Below, piece after piece: positions 54,414 through 64,000 of a stretch of 64,000 nt of DNA. Position 1 is the stretch's first letter; every line of letters begins with the position of its first letter. A program made the translations under genes and the position numbers. The stretch comes from Dermacentor variabilis (taxonomy: Eukaryota > Arthropoda > Arachnida > Ixodida > Ixodidae): assembly GCF_050947875.1 (NCBI RefSeq), contig NC_134573.1, forward strand, positions 65,139,815-65,203,814. The letters run 5' to 3'. Under the pieces are notes generated by a model that had not been told where the DNA came from, made no database searches, and saw nothing but the letters and a program-made list of their open reading frames with translations.

Positions 54414-57039
54414 ACTTAATTGCGAACCGGCCCCTTTTTCATTTGTTTGATTTTTTCTTCATATAGTCAAACTTCTTGCTCTTCAGTGTGCAACAGAGAG
54501 CCGAAGGCTACAGTGCCTGAACTAATTGTGCATCCAGAAAAATGCAATGTTTGTAAACCCTTGTCGAGCACTCAACATTCTTGGTTACCATGCTGAACAT
54601 CAGTATTAACAATACCAGAGTAGTACAGAGCCACAACACAAAAAGGATGTGATTAACTAACAATGTGTATACTTGCCTGTCTGGGAACTGTGATAGTGTC
54701 AGACTTCCAACAAATATAGAAGTGACAAACTGTTGTCAGAAATAAGCATTGACACCATGCAATATAGTATTGAAAATATCATACTCAATTGTAGCAAAAA
54801 AGTTGCACAGGAAAAAAGTCAATTTTCATCTACTTGTTTGTGCAGGTGTGTAAATAGTCTCTTCAGTGGTGGATCCTTGGTCCAGTGTACAGGACAACCT
54901 CTACTGTGCAGCTTGCCAGCCTCCTGCAGCCCTTACTAATCCGTTGCGACGATCATCCAGTGGCCTCAGGACTGGAGGGAATTTCTTGGTGTGACCAGGC
55001 ACTGCAAAAAATTGCCCTTGTAAAGAATATGTGCTATCGACATCATCTTGAGGAACACACCGGGGAAAAAATGTGCAACAGCCTTGTAGGCTTTATGGTG
55101 TACAAGGTAGTGTAAAGGCTAACACTGGCGACCCTGCGGTCTTCACGTGGAGCTCATAATGAACATTGATCCTTCACTGTGTCTATCACTTGGGCTAGTT
55201 GGTTGTTTAAGGTTCCTAATAAAAGCGCAGACAACTTTGTGACCTTGAAGCAGTAGTTGCCAATGCCTCTTTTGTCTTAGTTCCATGTAGCTAAGCCTAT
55301 TTTGTGTGCTTTCCCACCGCAGGTCGGCAAAATAAATGGAACTTGCTCAGACTAGCTCACAAGATATATATTTTGCTTAGGCTCGCTGGGGCTTAGACAC
55401 ATCATAACTCTACTCAATTGGGCTCACTCAGACTCCATTTCATCAGAATTCTCCCCAGCTTAAACTTGAACTTGCTGGACTCGCCAAACATCTACACAGC
55501 CAGGCTCAAGGGTCGGTCTTAGTCCGAGTCAGCCGGCTCATGAGTGAGTTTGCTGGCCAATATTTTCTACTGATAAGTTCTTCCTAAGATGTAAAAGTTT
55601 AGCAGAATAAAACATTTTGCACTGCCTTTTACAGTTTTTAGTGCTGCCAATGGTTGACACTGAACTATACTAACAGACACAGAGTTCAAGGAGAGGCACA
55701 GGCATTTCTAACAATTGAGTTTATGATGAAAGGAAAAACAAGAGACTGACATTGCTTATACATGCATGGTTGACAACACTGTGAACAGCTCGTTTTGCTT
55801 GTGTATACTGTCATATAATTGGTGCTTTAATTTGGAGGGCAGTGAAGTCAGATATGTTAAATGAACCTATATTGTTGAATTACTTTTCAAGAGACCTTAC
55901 AACATAAGCTTTATCTCAAGAAATCAAATAAATTGCAGAGATAACTGCCACTGAAAAAGCCACACAATTCTGCAACTATTGCCCACAGTGAATGTGGTCT
56001 GTCGATCTCGAAGGTTGTAGCATCCGGGATCTTACATTAGAAAACTACTCAGACAGGGCATCAGACTTGCATAAAAAACTTTAGGAAAAATTTCTAGACA
56101 TGGCTACAGCCAGAAGTGTGAACAGGTTGCACTAGTGAGTTCTAGAGAAAAATTCAGTAAAAGTGGCGTAACTGCATCTTTTGTGTTGCCAGGCTACATT
56201 ATAACTTTTTTATCAGTCGTTCACTGCAATTCATCATTTGTAAATGGGAGCATATCACTTCGTAGGATCTACTACCATATTTTCTGAGTAGCAGTGCCAA
56301 TCTTGTCCTAAGCTTATGTCCTTTTCTTGCTTATACAATCTCTGTTCTCCTGAAAGGGCATTTTGGGCACTTTTGAACATTAATGTATTGCTTTATCTTG
56401 AGTTAGTATTTGCCTTTGGTGTCTCTTTAATGAAACAGCAGTGAGCCTGGCTTCTGCCATGCCGACACGATGGCTATGCTGCCCTGAAATCGCAAAACCT
56501 GTTTCCTCTTTTGTTTGTATTATGTGTAACTCTGGGAAGCAGTGTCCCCAGACAATGCTAAGGTTTTGTTGCATGTGTAGTTAGCATCAAAAGTTATGCT
56601 TTATCAATTGGGTGTTTAGGCACCTGATCAGCTGTTCAGCGTAATGTGCCCCATTAAAGAGCGATGCCTTATGCACAACTATTGCTTCACATTTGACAAA
56701 TTCATTCACACGCTTTTCAGTGCATTTACTTTTTTTTAAAACCAGTCCTTCTGTACTTTTGTCCTTCCGAAGGCTTTTTAATTTCACCAAAGATGAAAAA
56801 AACAGCATTTGGCTAGTGTTTTGGGGTCACCTCTTTAGCCTGTGTGGTATGTTGCCCATAGCTAGCATGCAAAACTTCTCGCTATTCTGTGCAACCAATG
56901 TTGCATGATTTGCAAGGTCACACAGCGACTCATATATTTTTTTTGGGCCAAGACATTTTGTTGTCTGCATCTCAATATTAAAGTGGCTACAGATTTCCCC
57001 TATGGGAGAAATTTGTCTTGCTATTGAATGTGCTAATGT
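54414..57039. other. Intergenic, no recognised gene
   Basis: AT-rich unique-looking DNA. Near 56590-56960 minus-strand frames with KSLRKDKSTEGLVLKKSK hint at an old retroelement reading frame, too decayed to classify. Confidence 0.4.
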
Positions 57040-57669
57040 CACTCGCGCGCTGTTGCTACTGTTAGGGGATGTGGAAATGAACCCAAGTTCAACTAACACT
57101 GAAACTATGTACCTTGGCTGAACTGCAGAAACTATCAGCAGGCCAAACTCAACTATCACTTAAGTACAGGGCCAAAAAAATCAACTAGCTCCAGTGAATA
57201 AAATGTTATCCACATTACACAACCGAATTGGAGACCTAGAAAGCCAATGTCATTGTCTCGGAAACTTACAATCAGAACTAGAAATCGTTCAAACAACCAG
57301 AACCACCCGCCAACTCTCTGACTTAGGCGCTCGCCTGTATGACCTCAAGAACCAGTCGAGAAGAAATAACCTTGTGTTCTCTGAACTACCCGATCCAAAT
57401 ACATCCAAAATGTACGAACAGTCTGAGAAGATCATCAATATACAATGCCTTCAAGATCTAATTTTGGAAATTTAACATAAAAACATAGAATGTGCTGACT
57501 GCCTTGGCCACCACAGCACAGATGACAAAAGGCCAATAGTGGTGAAATTAGCTTCTTTCAGAACAAAAGCAACTATTCTTTCCAAAGGTTCAAAACTCAA
57601 AAACACAAACTACAGTATTGGTGAAGACTTTTCTCCGGCTGTTCGTAATGCATGTAAACAACTTATTGG

Positions 57670-57789
57670 CAGTTTTCATAAAAGAGCACTTAAGACGAAG
57701 ACGAAGGAACACATACGACAGGGCTGGTGCTAAGCAGTGTAGGTATGTGTTCCTTCATCTTTGTCTTTAGCACATTTTAATGAAAACTG
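57670..57789. repeat. Inverted repeat (Penelope-type footprint) inside the CR1-like LINE
   Basis: Arms of 47 bp at 57670-57716 and 57743-57789 share CAGTTTTCAT and GAAGGAACACATAC in inverted order around a 26-bp spacer. They are followed at 57790 by CAAGATGAACCAACTCGCCC, the same sequence that follows the inverted repeat at 61134-61449. Confidence 0.85.
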
Positions 57790-60201
57790 TCAAGATGAAC
57801 CAACTCGCCCAAATCAAGGTATTGTTAGAACTCATTGCTTTCACGAGAAACATAACCGGACCCTTTTTCCTTCGCTACAAAACCTTCCACATGGGATCAA
57901 AATGATACATTTTTGATAAAGAAACACAATCTGTAAAGGAACTTCTGTAGGAACAAATTCGTCATTCGGAAGCATGCAGTCAGCCAGGAACAAACCCTCG
58001 AGTTAATCTTCCATTTTCAGTGATATACACAAATGCACGCAGTTTTCTTCCAATGCGTGAAGCCCTAATGTCATCTCATCTACTGGCCGCAACATACTAA
58101 CTATAACTGAAACATGGCTTCCACATGACGTTGCAGACAGTGAGGTTCTGGGGGACATGCAGCTAGGACTTTAACCTTTATTGAAACGATTGTAAGAGCA
58201 CACGAGGACGCAGCGTCCTTATGATAAACAAACAGATATGTTCACCTATTACTCTCACTTCAGATCGAGAAATATTATCGCTAAAGTGCAGCATTCCACC
58301 CAAAAGTGTCCTACTTGGTGTCTGCTACAGGGCCCCGAGCTGTAACGCCGGTTTCACCGACAAACTAAACGACGCACTAGCCCGGATTACTAACAAGAAT
58401 CCCAACGCACAAATTCTTCTCTTTGGTGACTATAATTTCCCATGTATTGACTGGCAAAATGTAGGACCACTAACTGCTGGAAACTCGGAATCAAGAAATT
58501 TGTTCATGTATGTCTAAACTTTAATCGCAATCAAATTATTTTAGAACTGATTCGAGTTGCTCATGGAACATCAAACATCCTAGACCTAATCTTAAAGAAT
58601 TACCCTGAGAACCTATCGTCACTCATTTACACGTGCGAAATTAGCGACCATAAGGTCATTCACGCCACCTTCAAGTTTCCTCCCAAACCCTGCAAAGCCT
58701 TCAAGAAAACCATTCGCATCTACAACTGAGGGAACTATGATGCTTTAAACAATGAACTTCAAGCTTTGCTGCCATCTTTCCATTCTTCTTTTCATCATGG
58801 ATCCACTGCAGACAACTGGTCAACTTCAGAAAATAAAATAAACGAATTGCCACGCAAATTCATTCAAAACCGTGGTTCACAAAAATCTCAAAAGATTGTA
58901 AAGAAAGAAAAAAATGGCTTTGTAGATCAGCAAAGTGCCAATCTAGTGTAGATGCTTGGGAGCGATATTATGCAGCTGAGGACACATATCACATGGCACT
59001 CCGCAACGCAAAACAAACTTTCTTCCAAACAAAGCTAGTACAAATTCTGGTAAATAACCCTAGAAAGTTTCAGGAAGTACTAACCCCACAATCAACATGT
59101 GTCATTACTCTTACAAATGCCGCGGATGATGTTACCGACACTGACTGTGCCAATCTATTCAATCATTCTTTTGATTTGGTGTTTAGAAAAAAAATTGATT
59201 TAGGATTGCCTACCTCATCTACAGCAACCTTACCAGCAATACCTTCTGTCAACATCACCGGGCAAGGCACCTCGACCCTCATCGATAAAATCAAGCTTTC
59301 ATCGTCTACTGGAGTTGATGGCATATATTCGAAAGTCTTACAGAATACTAAGAACTTATCTGCCGTGTATTTGTCTTTACTATTAGCACAGTCTCTTTCA
59401 AATGGATTGTTACTGGATGACTGGAAGGTGGGGAATATTATTCTGGTCCACAAATCAGGTAAAAAGGAGTCCCCATCTAATTACCGCCCCATCTCGCTAA
59501 CAAGTTTGCCATGTAAAATCATGGAACATGTCATCTATTCGCATATAATAAGCTTTCTAGGTTCCAACAGCTTCCTTCATCATGCTCAGCATGGTTTTCG
59601 TAACGGCTTCTCTTGCGAAACCCAACTGGCAAATCTTTACTTTTGACCTGCACACTAACCTTGATGGCAACCTGCAAACTGATTCAATATTCTTAGACTT
59701 AACAAAAACTTTTGACAGGTTACCTTGCCGATGCCTGCTACTAAAATTCACCAGTCTAAATATGCACCCTAATATCATCAATTGGATTAAAGAATTCCTT
59801 GCTAACTGCTCACAATTCATTTATGCTAACAATCATAGCTCAAGTACAATCCCTGTAACATCTGGCATCCCACAGTGATCCATGCTCACACCTCTCCTGT
59901 TTCCAACATATATAAATGACCTATAGCAGCATGTTGATTGTAAAATATGTATGTTTGCCGATGACTGTGTAATCTATTGGGCTATTACTGATACCTCTGA
60001 TCAAATTCCCCAATGAAAGGACCTCAACCAAGTGCAGAAATGGTGCAGCCACTGGTTAATGATGTTAAATGCTAAAAAATGTAAACTCGTATACTTTACT
60101 GAGTAATGTAACCCCCTTCACTTCTCCTATAAAGTTACAAACTGTTCTATAGAACACGTCCAGTCAGATAAATATTTCGGAATGACCTTCTGCAGTAATC
60201 T

Positions 60202-60356
60202 TTCTTGGTGTGAACACATAAGTAATATCATATCACCACTAACAGGTCCTTGGGATTCATGAAACATCACCTTTGTTATGCACCTTCTTGGTGTGAACAC
60301 ATAACTAATATCATATCATCACTAACAGGTCCTTGGGATTCATGAAACATCACCTT
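60202..60356. repeat. Tandem duplication of a 72-bp segment, period 83 bp, in the CR1-like LINE
   Basis: 60202-60273 and 60285-60356 differ at only two positions (for example ACATAAGTAA versus ACATAACTAA). It lies in the 3' part of ORF2. Confidence 0.92.
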
Positions 60357-60925
60357 CATCCCGCGCCCCAAATATGAAACTTCTGGCACATAAAACACTT
60401 ATTAGAACAAAACTCGAGTACGCCACTCCAATCTGGAATCAACCTCGGAAATATCTAATGAATGCACTCGAATCACTTCAAAGCTGCGCCGTCTGTTTCT
60501 TTCATCATGTATACTCGTAATCCATCAGCATTTCATCTCTGAAGATAATTTTCAGCCTCGAAAGCTTAGAATTTCGTTGCCGCATCTTTGCTTGCTGCGT
60601 AAGATATTTCGCAGCTCACTAAATCAGGCACCTTATATTGTGCATCGCACCCAGATATCTCACGGCACTGCACATCCATTTCAGATTACTCGGCCTCTTG
60701 CCTGCACTATAACTTTTTCAGGATCCTTCTTCCCATGAGCAAATGCTGACTGGAGTGCCCTTCCCCTTGAAGTCACTGCCATCACATGCCCATCTGCATT
60801 TTTTAATGCCGTGACCACTCATATCCAAACCTGCATTGTTTTTTTAAAACTCTGGCAAGTATATAACCCCACCCCTTATATAATACCCGATGAAGGGGAT
60901 CATTAAGGAAGATAAAGTGAAGTAA

Positions 60926-61133
60926 AAGTTAAAGTAGAAGCATTGAACTGCAGCTAGGAAATAATGTGTGGTAAGTTCGCTCAGTGCGTTGATTGTTATC
61001 TGTTGGGTACTTCATCATGAAATTATACTTAAGGTGCAAGAGATGAAGTAAGTGTTGATTTTCATCATGTGCACCTAGGCATTTAGGCCACTCATATAAG
61101 TTTAAATGGAATGTAATAAAATGGAGAGATAGG
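60926..61133. other. Spacer
   Basis: Nothing recognised. Confidence 0.3.
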
Positions 61134-61449
61134 TAAAACTGAAGCAGCACGAAGAAGACTAGGACAGCAATCGAAAACACATACAACAGGACGCGCACTG
61201 TACTACTGCCAACTGGAAATTTTATTGAAAGATCAACCAACTATTTATAACGTCAAAGAACACCAATAATAACCAAAAGGTTGAAAGGCATGCATACTGC
61301 CTACAGGTAGAGGTGCTTATCTAGAAATGTTCTTTGACATGTTATAAATAGCTGTTTGACCTTTCAATAAAATTTCCAGTACAGTGCTCATTCTGTTATG
61401 TGTGTTTTCGATTGTTGTTCTCTTTTTATTCACGCTGCTTCAAGTTTTA
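61134..61449. mobile_element. Inverted terminal repeats of a Penelope-like element (solo pair)
   Basis: Arms of about 125-130 bp: 61134-61264 and 61324-61449. Landmarks in inverted order: GAAGCAGC, CAATCGAAAACACA, GCACTGTACT, TGGAAATTTTATTGAAAG, TCAACCAACTATTTATAA and GTCAAAGAACA. Only 60 bp separates them, and no RT or GIY-YIG domain remains. They are followed by CAAGATGAACCAGCTTGCCC. Confidence 0.8.
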
Positions 61450-62165
61450 CTCAAGATGAACCAGCTTGCCCAAATCAAATTGTTGCTAGGACAGATAGGC
61501 TACTTGGTATAGATTCATCCTTATTAAATAATAGTATTACTGACACATTCAGAAAGGATGGTACAAACATTGTTGTGGATAAATTTTTTAGGTGAAAAAC
61601 TGCTCCCGTTGCTCCAAGGTACGGTCATTTTCAGTACTTTGACGTTAAGCAATCACTGGTGGCAGCACATGCCTGAAGGATCGTCCTCTAGCGCCTACAG
61701 CAGCAAAAGCAGAACAGGTATGTTGTCTTTTTTAATGCAAAGCATTCTTGTCTGAGTCAACCCAGTTTTGGTCATGTATCTGATATCAAGCCTATTTCGC
61801 AAAGCAGTCAGTATAAGGAAAAACGGTGGTTTTGATAGTCACCGTGCATGGCTTGTGCCTGAACGAAATTAAAATCTTTGTGGGCCAAAATAAAAACTGC
61901 ATAGAACTGCATAATTAAACATTATATGAACGCGCCTCTTGAGAAAAGCTGCTTCGCATCTAAGGCCGGGCACTCTTGCTCCATATGTGAGGTCACACAA
62001 GCTTATAATAGCAGAGCTGTCCGCTCGAGTTCGGTCTCATTCTGCTCGGGTTGGCCCCAGAACACTCGAGAGATTCGCATCACGCTCACTCCGCCCTAGG
62101 GGTCTGCGGATTTCCTGAGCCACACATACCCAGTGCCACTCAGTAAGTACTTATACATACGTATA
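61450..62165. other. Intergenic spacer
   Basis: The first 60 bp looks like the start of a Penelope-like body (CCAGCTTGCCCAAATC). The remainder is unrecognised. Confidence 0.35.
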
Positions 62166-62227
62166 CACCGGGTGTTTCTCCGAAGAATTTGAATAATATT
62201 TAAATATACCCATTTCTAAAAAAAATT
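62166..62227. mobile_element. Left end of a GTGTTTCT-type MITE (interrupted)
   Basis: ACACCGGGTGTTTCTCCGAA and the following 40 bp match the left end of the MITE at 24958. The rest of this copy resumes at about 63685. Confidence 0.65.
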
Positions 62228-63684
62228 GGAGGTTTAAGCTTCGCCTTCAAGAGTGGAACGCGATAGCGTTCCTGTCGACCCGCCAAGGGGTGTAAGACAA
62301 TGCGCTATGGCGCAGCAATCACTTACGAGGCACCTCGCATCGGACTTTGCACCCACCAATCACGCGGTGAGCGCCGAGCAACGCAGCGTTTGGCGCGGCA
62401 ACGAAACGTGCGCCTGAGCAAGCGGAACGAACCAAAGAACTCGGTGTCTTGGAGGGAGAAACGATCTACGCGAGCCAAACGTCGTGATCGGCACGTACGG
62501 ACAGCCGGGCCGCGCCATGAAGGCGGACGCGATCATGGGGCTGACGCCTCGATGAGATTGTCCTCTATTTCGCTTGGGAGCACCACGCAGACGCATGACT
62601 CCTCGCCAGCAGCACGGCACACATCGCAGGGGACGCTTTACCACCAGACGCGCTATGGCGCAGCGATCACGTCAGAGGCGTCCCGCATCGGACGCTGCAC
62701 CTAGGAATCGCGCTGTGAGCGGATAGAGGAGCTGTGTCGCCTAAACACGAGGGTTCGAGTGACGCACGCTGGAAGTTGGAGGGAGAGAGAGCGAGAAAAC
62801 TTAAACGCAAGGGTATTGGGGCATCCTCGCACCGGTCCCTGCACGGCCCCAATGCGCTCAAACGAGACAAAGGGGAGAAGCGGGCAAGTGGCGCGCCACC
62901 GGTCGGGGCAGCGCCATACATTGCGAGGAGCGGGTCTTCTGTGTTTGCCGCAAGATGACTCTGCGTGTGCGCCAAGCGCAGAAGAAATATAGCGGAAACA
63001 TATTTCGCTACTCGTTTAACTGCAACTTCTGTAATTTACATGCTCATAATTACCGATATACACCGCAGTATAACTTTCTACGGCACGTTTTTAAGGCAAC
63101 ACCGCATTCGCTAGAGCAATGCCCCTTTACCAGATGCCTGCCGCTTGAGCCGAGAAGCTGGTTCCTGCCCCTCTCCGCTTTACTCTTCCCCACCCGGGTC
63201 GGCTGCGAGCGCTAGCTGTGGTGGCCGCTGCAAACCTAAATCACGCAGCCCTGCCTCCGAGATATTAACAGCATCTCCTGCGATCCCGGAGGCTAGACCC
63301 ATGGTTACTCGTCAAGCCATTGGTCGAGCGCACGCCAGCCTAGTAATGGTCACTTTCTCCGCAACAGGAAGCGGGTCGGCTGCGAGCGCCGTCTCTCCGT
63401 GACCACCCTGAACTACGGGAACCTCCACTCCAATGGGAAGACTAGCGACGCGGTAGGCATCTAGTAAAGGAGGCATTGACTACAGGCGCTTTTGTCGCGC
63501 TTTGAACCATCGAACTCATGGCTGAGTGTTAGCGTCTCCGTCTCACACTCCAGAGACCCTGGTTCGATTCCCACCCAGCCCATCTTGCAAGCTGTTTTTA
63601 TGAATTGCCTTCCGCCATTTTTCGCTCACGGCCAACGCCGCCGACACCGGCTTTTCTGCGACACGAGGTCCTTAACGCTATAAA
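62228..63684. mobile_element. 1.45-kb repeat inserted in the GTGTTTCT-type MITE
   Basis: Starts TTTAAGCTTCGCCTTCAAGA and GAACGCGATAGCGTTC. It contains two related blocks about 370 bp apart (62300-62370 and 62650-62730, both with GCGCTATGGCGCAGC and CGCATCGGAC) and a tRNA-like stretch at 63512-63575. It ends near GAGGTCCTTAACGCTAT. I remember this as a composite dispersed tick repeat. Overlapping GC-rich frames are not considered genes. Confidence 0.6.
63512..63575 (+). repeat. tRNA-like sequence with A and B boxes
   Basis: TGGCTGAGTGTTAG (A-box-like, 63519-63532) and GGTTCGATTCC (B box, 63561-63571). A proper cloverleaf with matching acceptor and anticodon stems cannot be drawn, so I call it a tRNA-derived repeat and not a tRNA gene. 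Confidence 0.55.
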
Positions 63685-64000
63685 AGGGTGGTTCCTTCGG
63701 AGTCAACGATTGCAGCCATGAGGTGACTGGTGAATATGTGATAATTAGTGGCTCATATAACACAAATTAAATAGTATTTAAACTGTTGACTTCAGCACGC
63801 TCAATGTAATTTGGAAATTGAAGCGAGTCACCTGTACACACTGTACCAACCTTTGTATGTGGAAAAACGCGATTATCCGCGGCACTGCAGCACAACGAAG
63901 TGCAGCCCCCCCCCCCCCCACCGGCGCGAAGCCGAAACTGTGAGGTTGAAACGCTTGTCCAAACTCCGCCCTCTATGCCCCATCTCGATGTGACGTTAGT
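63685..64000. mobile_element. Remainder of the GTGTTTCT-type MITE, cut by the window edge
   Basis: Parallels 25010-25280: ATAAAAGGGTGGTTCCTTCG, then GCAGCCATGAGGTGAC, GTGGAAAAACGCGATTATCC and GCGAAGCCGAAACTG. A C14 run lies near 63907-63920. Confidence 0.65.

Larger units (their letters stand above)
57040..60925 (+). pseudogene. CR1/L2-like LINE (ORF1 and ORF2), heavily broken
   Basis: Begins with ALLLLLGDVEMNPSS, the LLLxGDVExNPGP start typical of CR1-group ORFs. ORF1 has a coiled coil (57194-57475) and LKNQSRRNNLVFSELPDPN, then IVVKLASFRTKATILSKGSK and YSIGEDFSPAVRNACKQL. ORF2: endonuclease with LTITETWLPHDVADSEVL, KCSIPPKSVLLGVCYRAPSC, LLFGDYNFPCIDW and SDHKVIHA; reverse transcriptase with SSSTGVDGIYSKVL, NYRPISLTSLPCKIMEHVIY, HGFRNGFSCETQL, FADD at 59954-59965 (catalytic acids intact), and a C-terminal WSALPLEVTAITCPSAFFNA. 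The 3' end is near ATACCCGATGAAGGGGATCA (60880-60905). Many stops and frameshifts, an internal deletion between ORF1 and ORF2, and an inserted hairpin at 57670-57789 show it is long dead. Confidence 0.85.

Noticed and set aside
63505..63590. Possible functional tRNA gene
   Set aside because: Only A and B boxes are convincing. Acceptor and anticodon stems do not pair, and it lies inside a dispersed repeat.

Overview
This is a gene-poor, repeat-rich animal nuclear DNA segment. The dispersed repeats resemble ones I know from hard ticks: a Ruka-like tRNA-derived SINE, RTE-, CR1- and I-type LINEs, Penelope-like inverted repeats, THAP-bearing short elements and a Helentron-like fragment. With two recognisable conserved animal genes, they point to an ixodid tick, probably metastriate. 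The species cannot be told. There is no sign of bacterial, CRISPR or viral gene content.

Three host loci are visible. (1) Positions 1-648, minus strand: an open first coding exon of an unrecognised protein that runs off the left edge. (2) PTRH2 (mitochondrial peptidyl-tRNA hydrolase 2 / Bit1), minus strand: three phase-0 exons at 38125-37958, 23717-23541 and 20669-20475 give exactly 179 codons, the length of human PTRH2. Its 14.2-kb first intron is packed with transposons. (3) A vestigial-like 4 (VGLL4/Tgi) gene, plus strand: the final coding exon at 51823-52288 carries both TDU TEAD-binding motifs, and a phase-compatible 26-nt first coding exon is proposed at 39810-39835 in a GC-rich promoter region. 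The long 3' UTR contains a perfect 15-bp hairpin.

Layout: 0.7-5.3 kb, degraded Helentron-like pieces and microsatellites; 6.9-8.9 kb, a broken hAT/ZMYM1-like transposase; 9.4-16.0 kb, two I-type LINE copies, the second nearly complete but dead; 16.8-19.3 kb, a CAGGG-ended element and a duplicated 0.7-kb unit; 20.5-38.1 kb, PTRH2 with intronic MITEs, SINEs, LINEs, a Penelope-like fragment and nested insertions; 39.4-55 kb, the comparatively transposon-poor VGLL4 locus; 57.0-61.5 kb, a CR1-like LINE and Penelope-like inverted repeats; 62.2-64.0 kb, a nested repeat cluster.

The most notable structures are: a 443-bp RTE insertion whose 5' half is a near-perfect copy of DNA 300 bp upstream, flanked by a target-site duplication; two 1.4-kb direct copies of a THAP-encoding short element sharing the same internal stop; a LINE fragment carrying two separate MITE insertions, each with its own duplicated target; a Helentron helicase frame kept open through a 74-bp TA run; and three inverted-repeat footprints of Penelope-like elements. 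No new operon-like or defence system was found.
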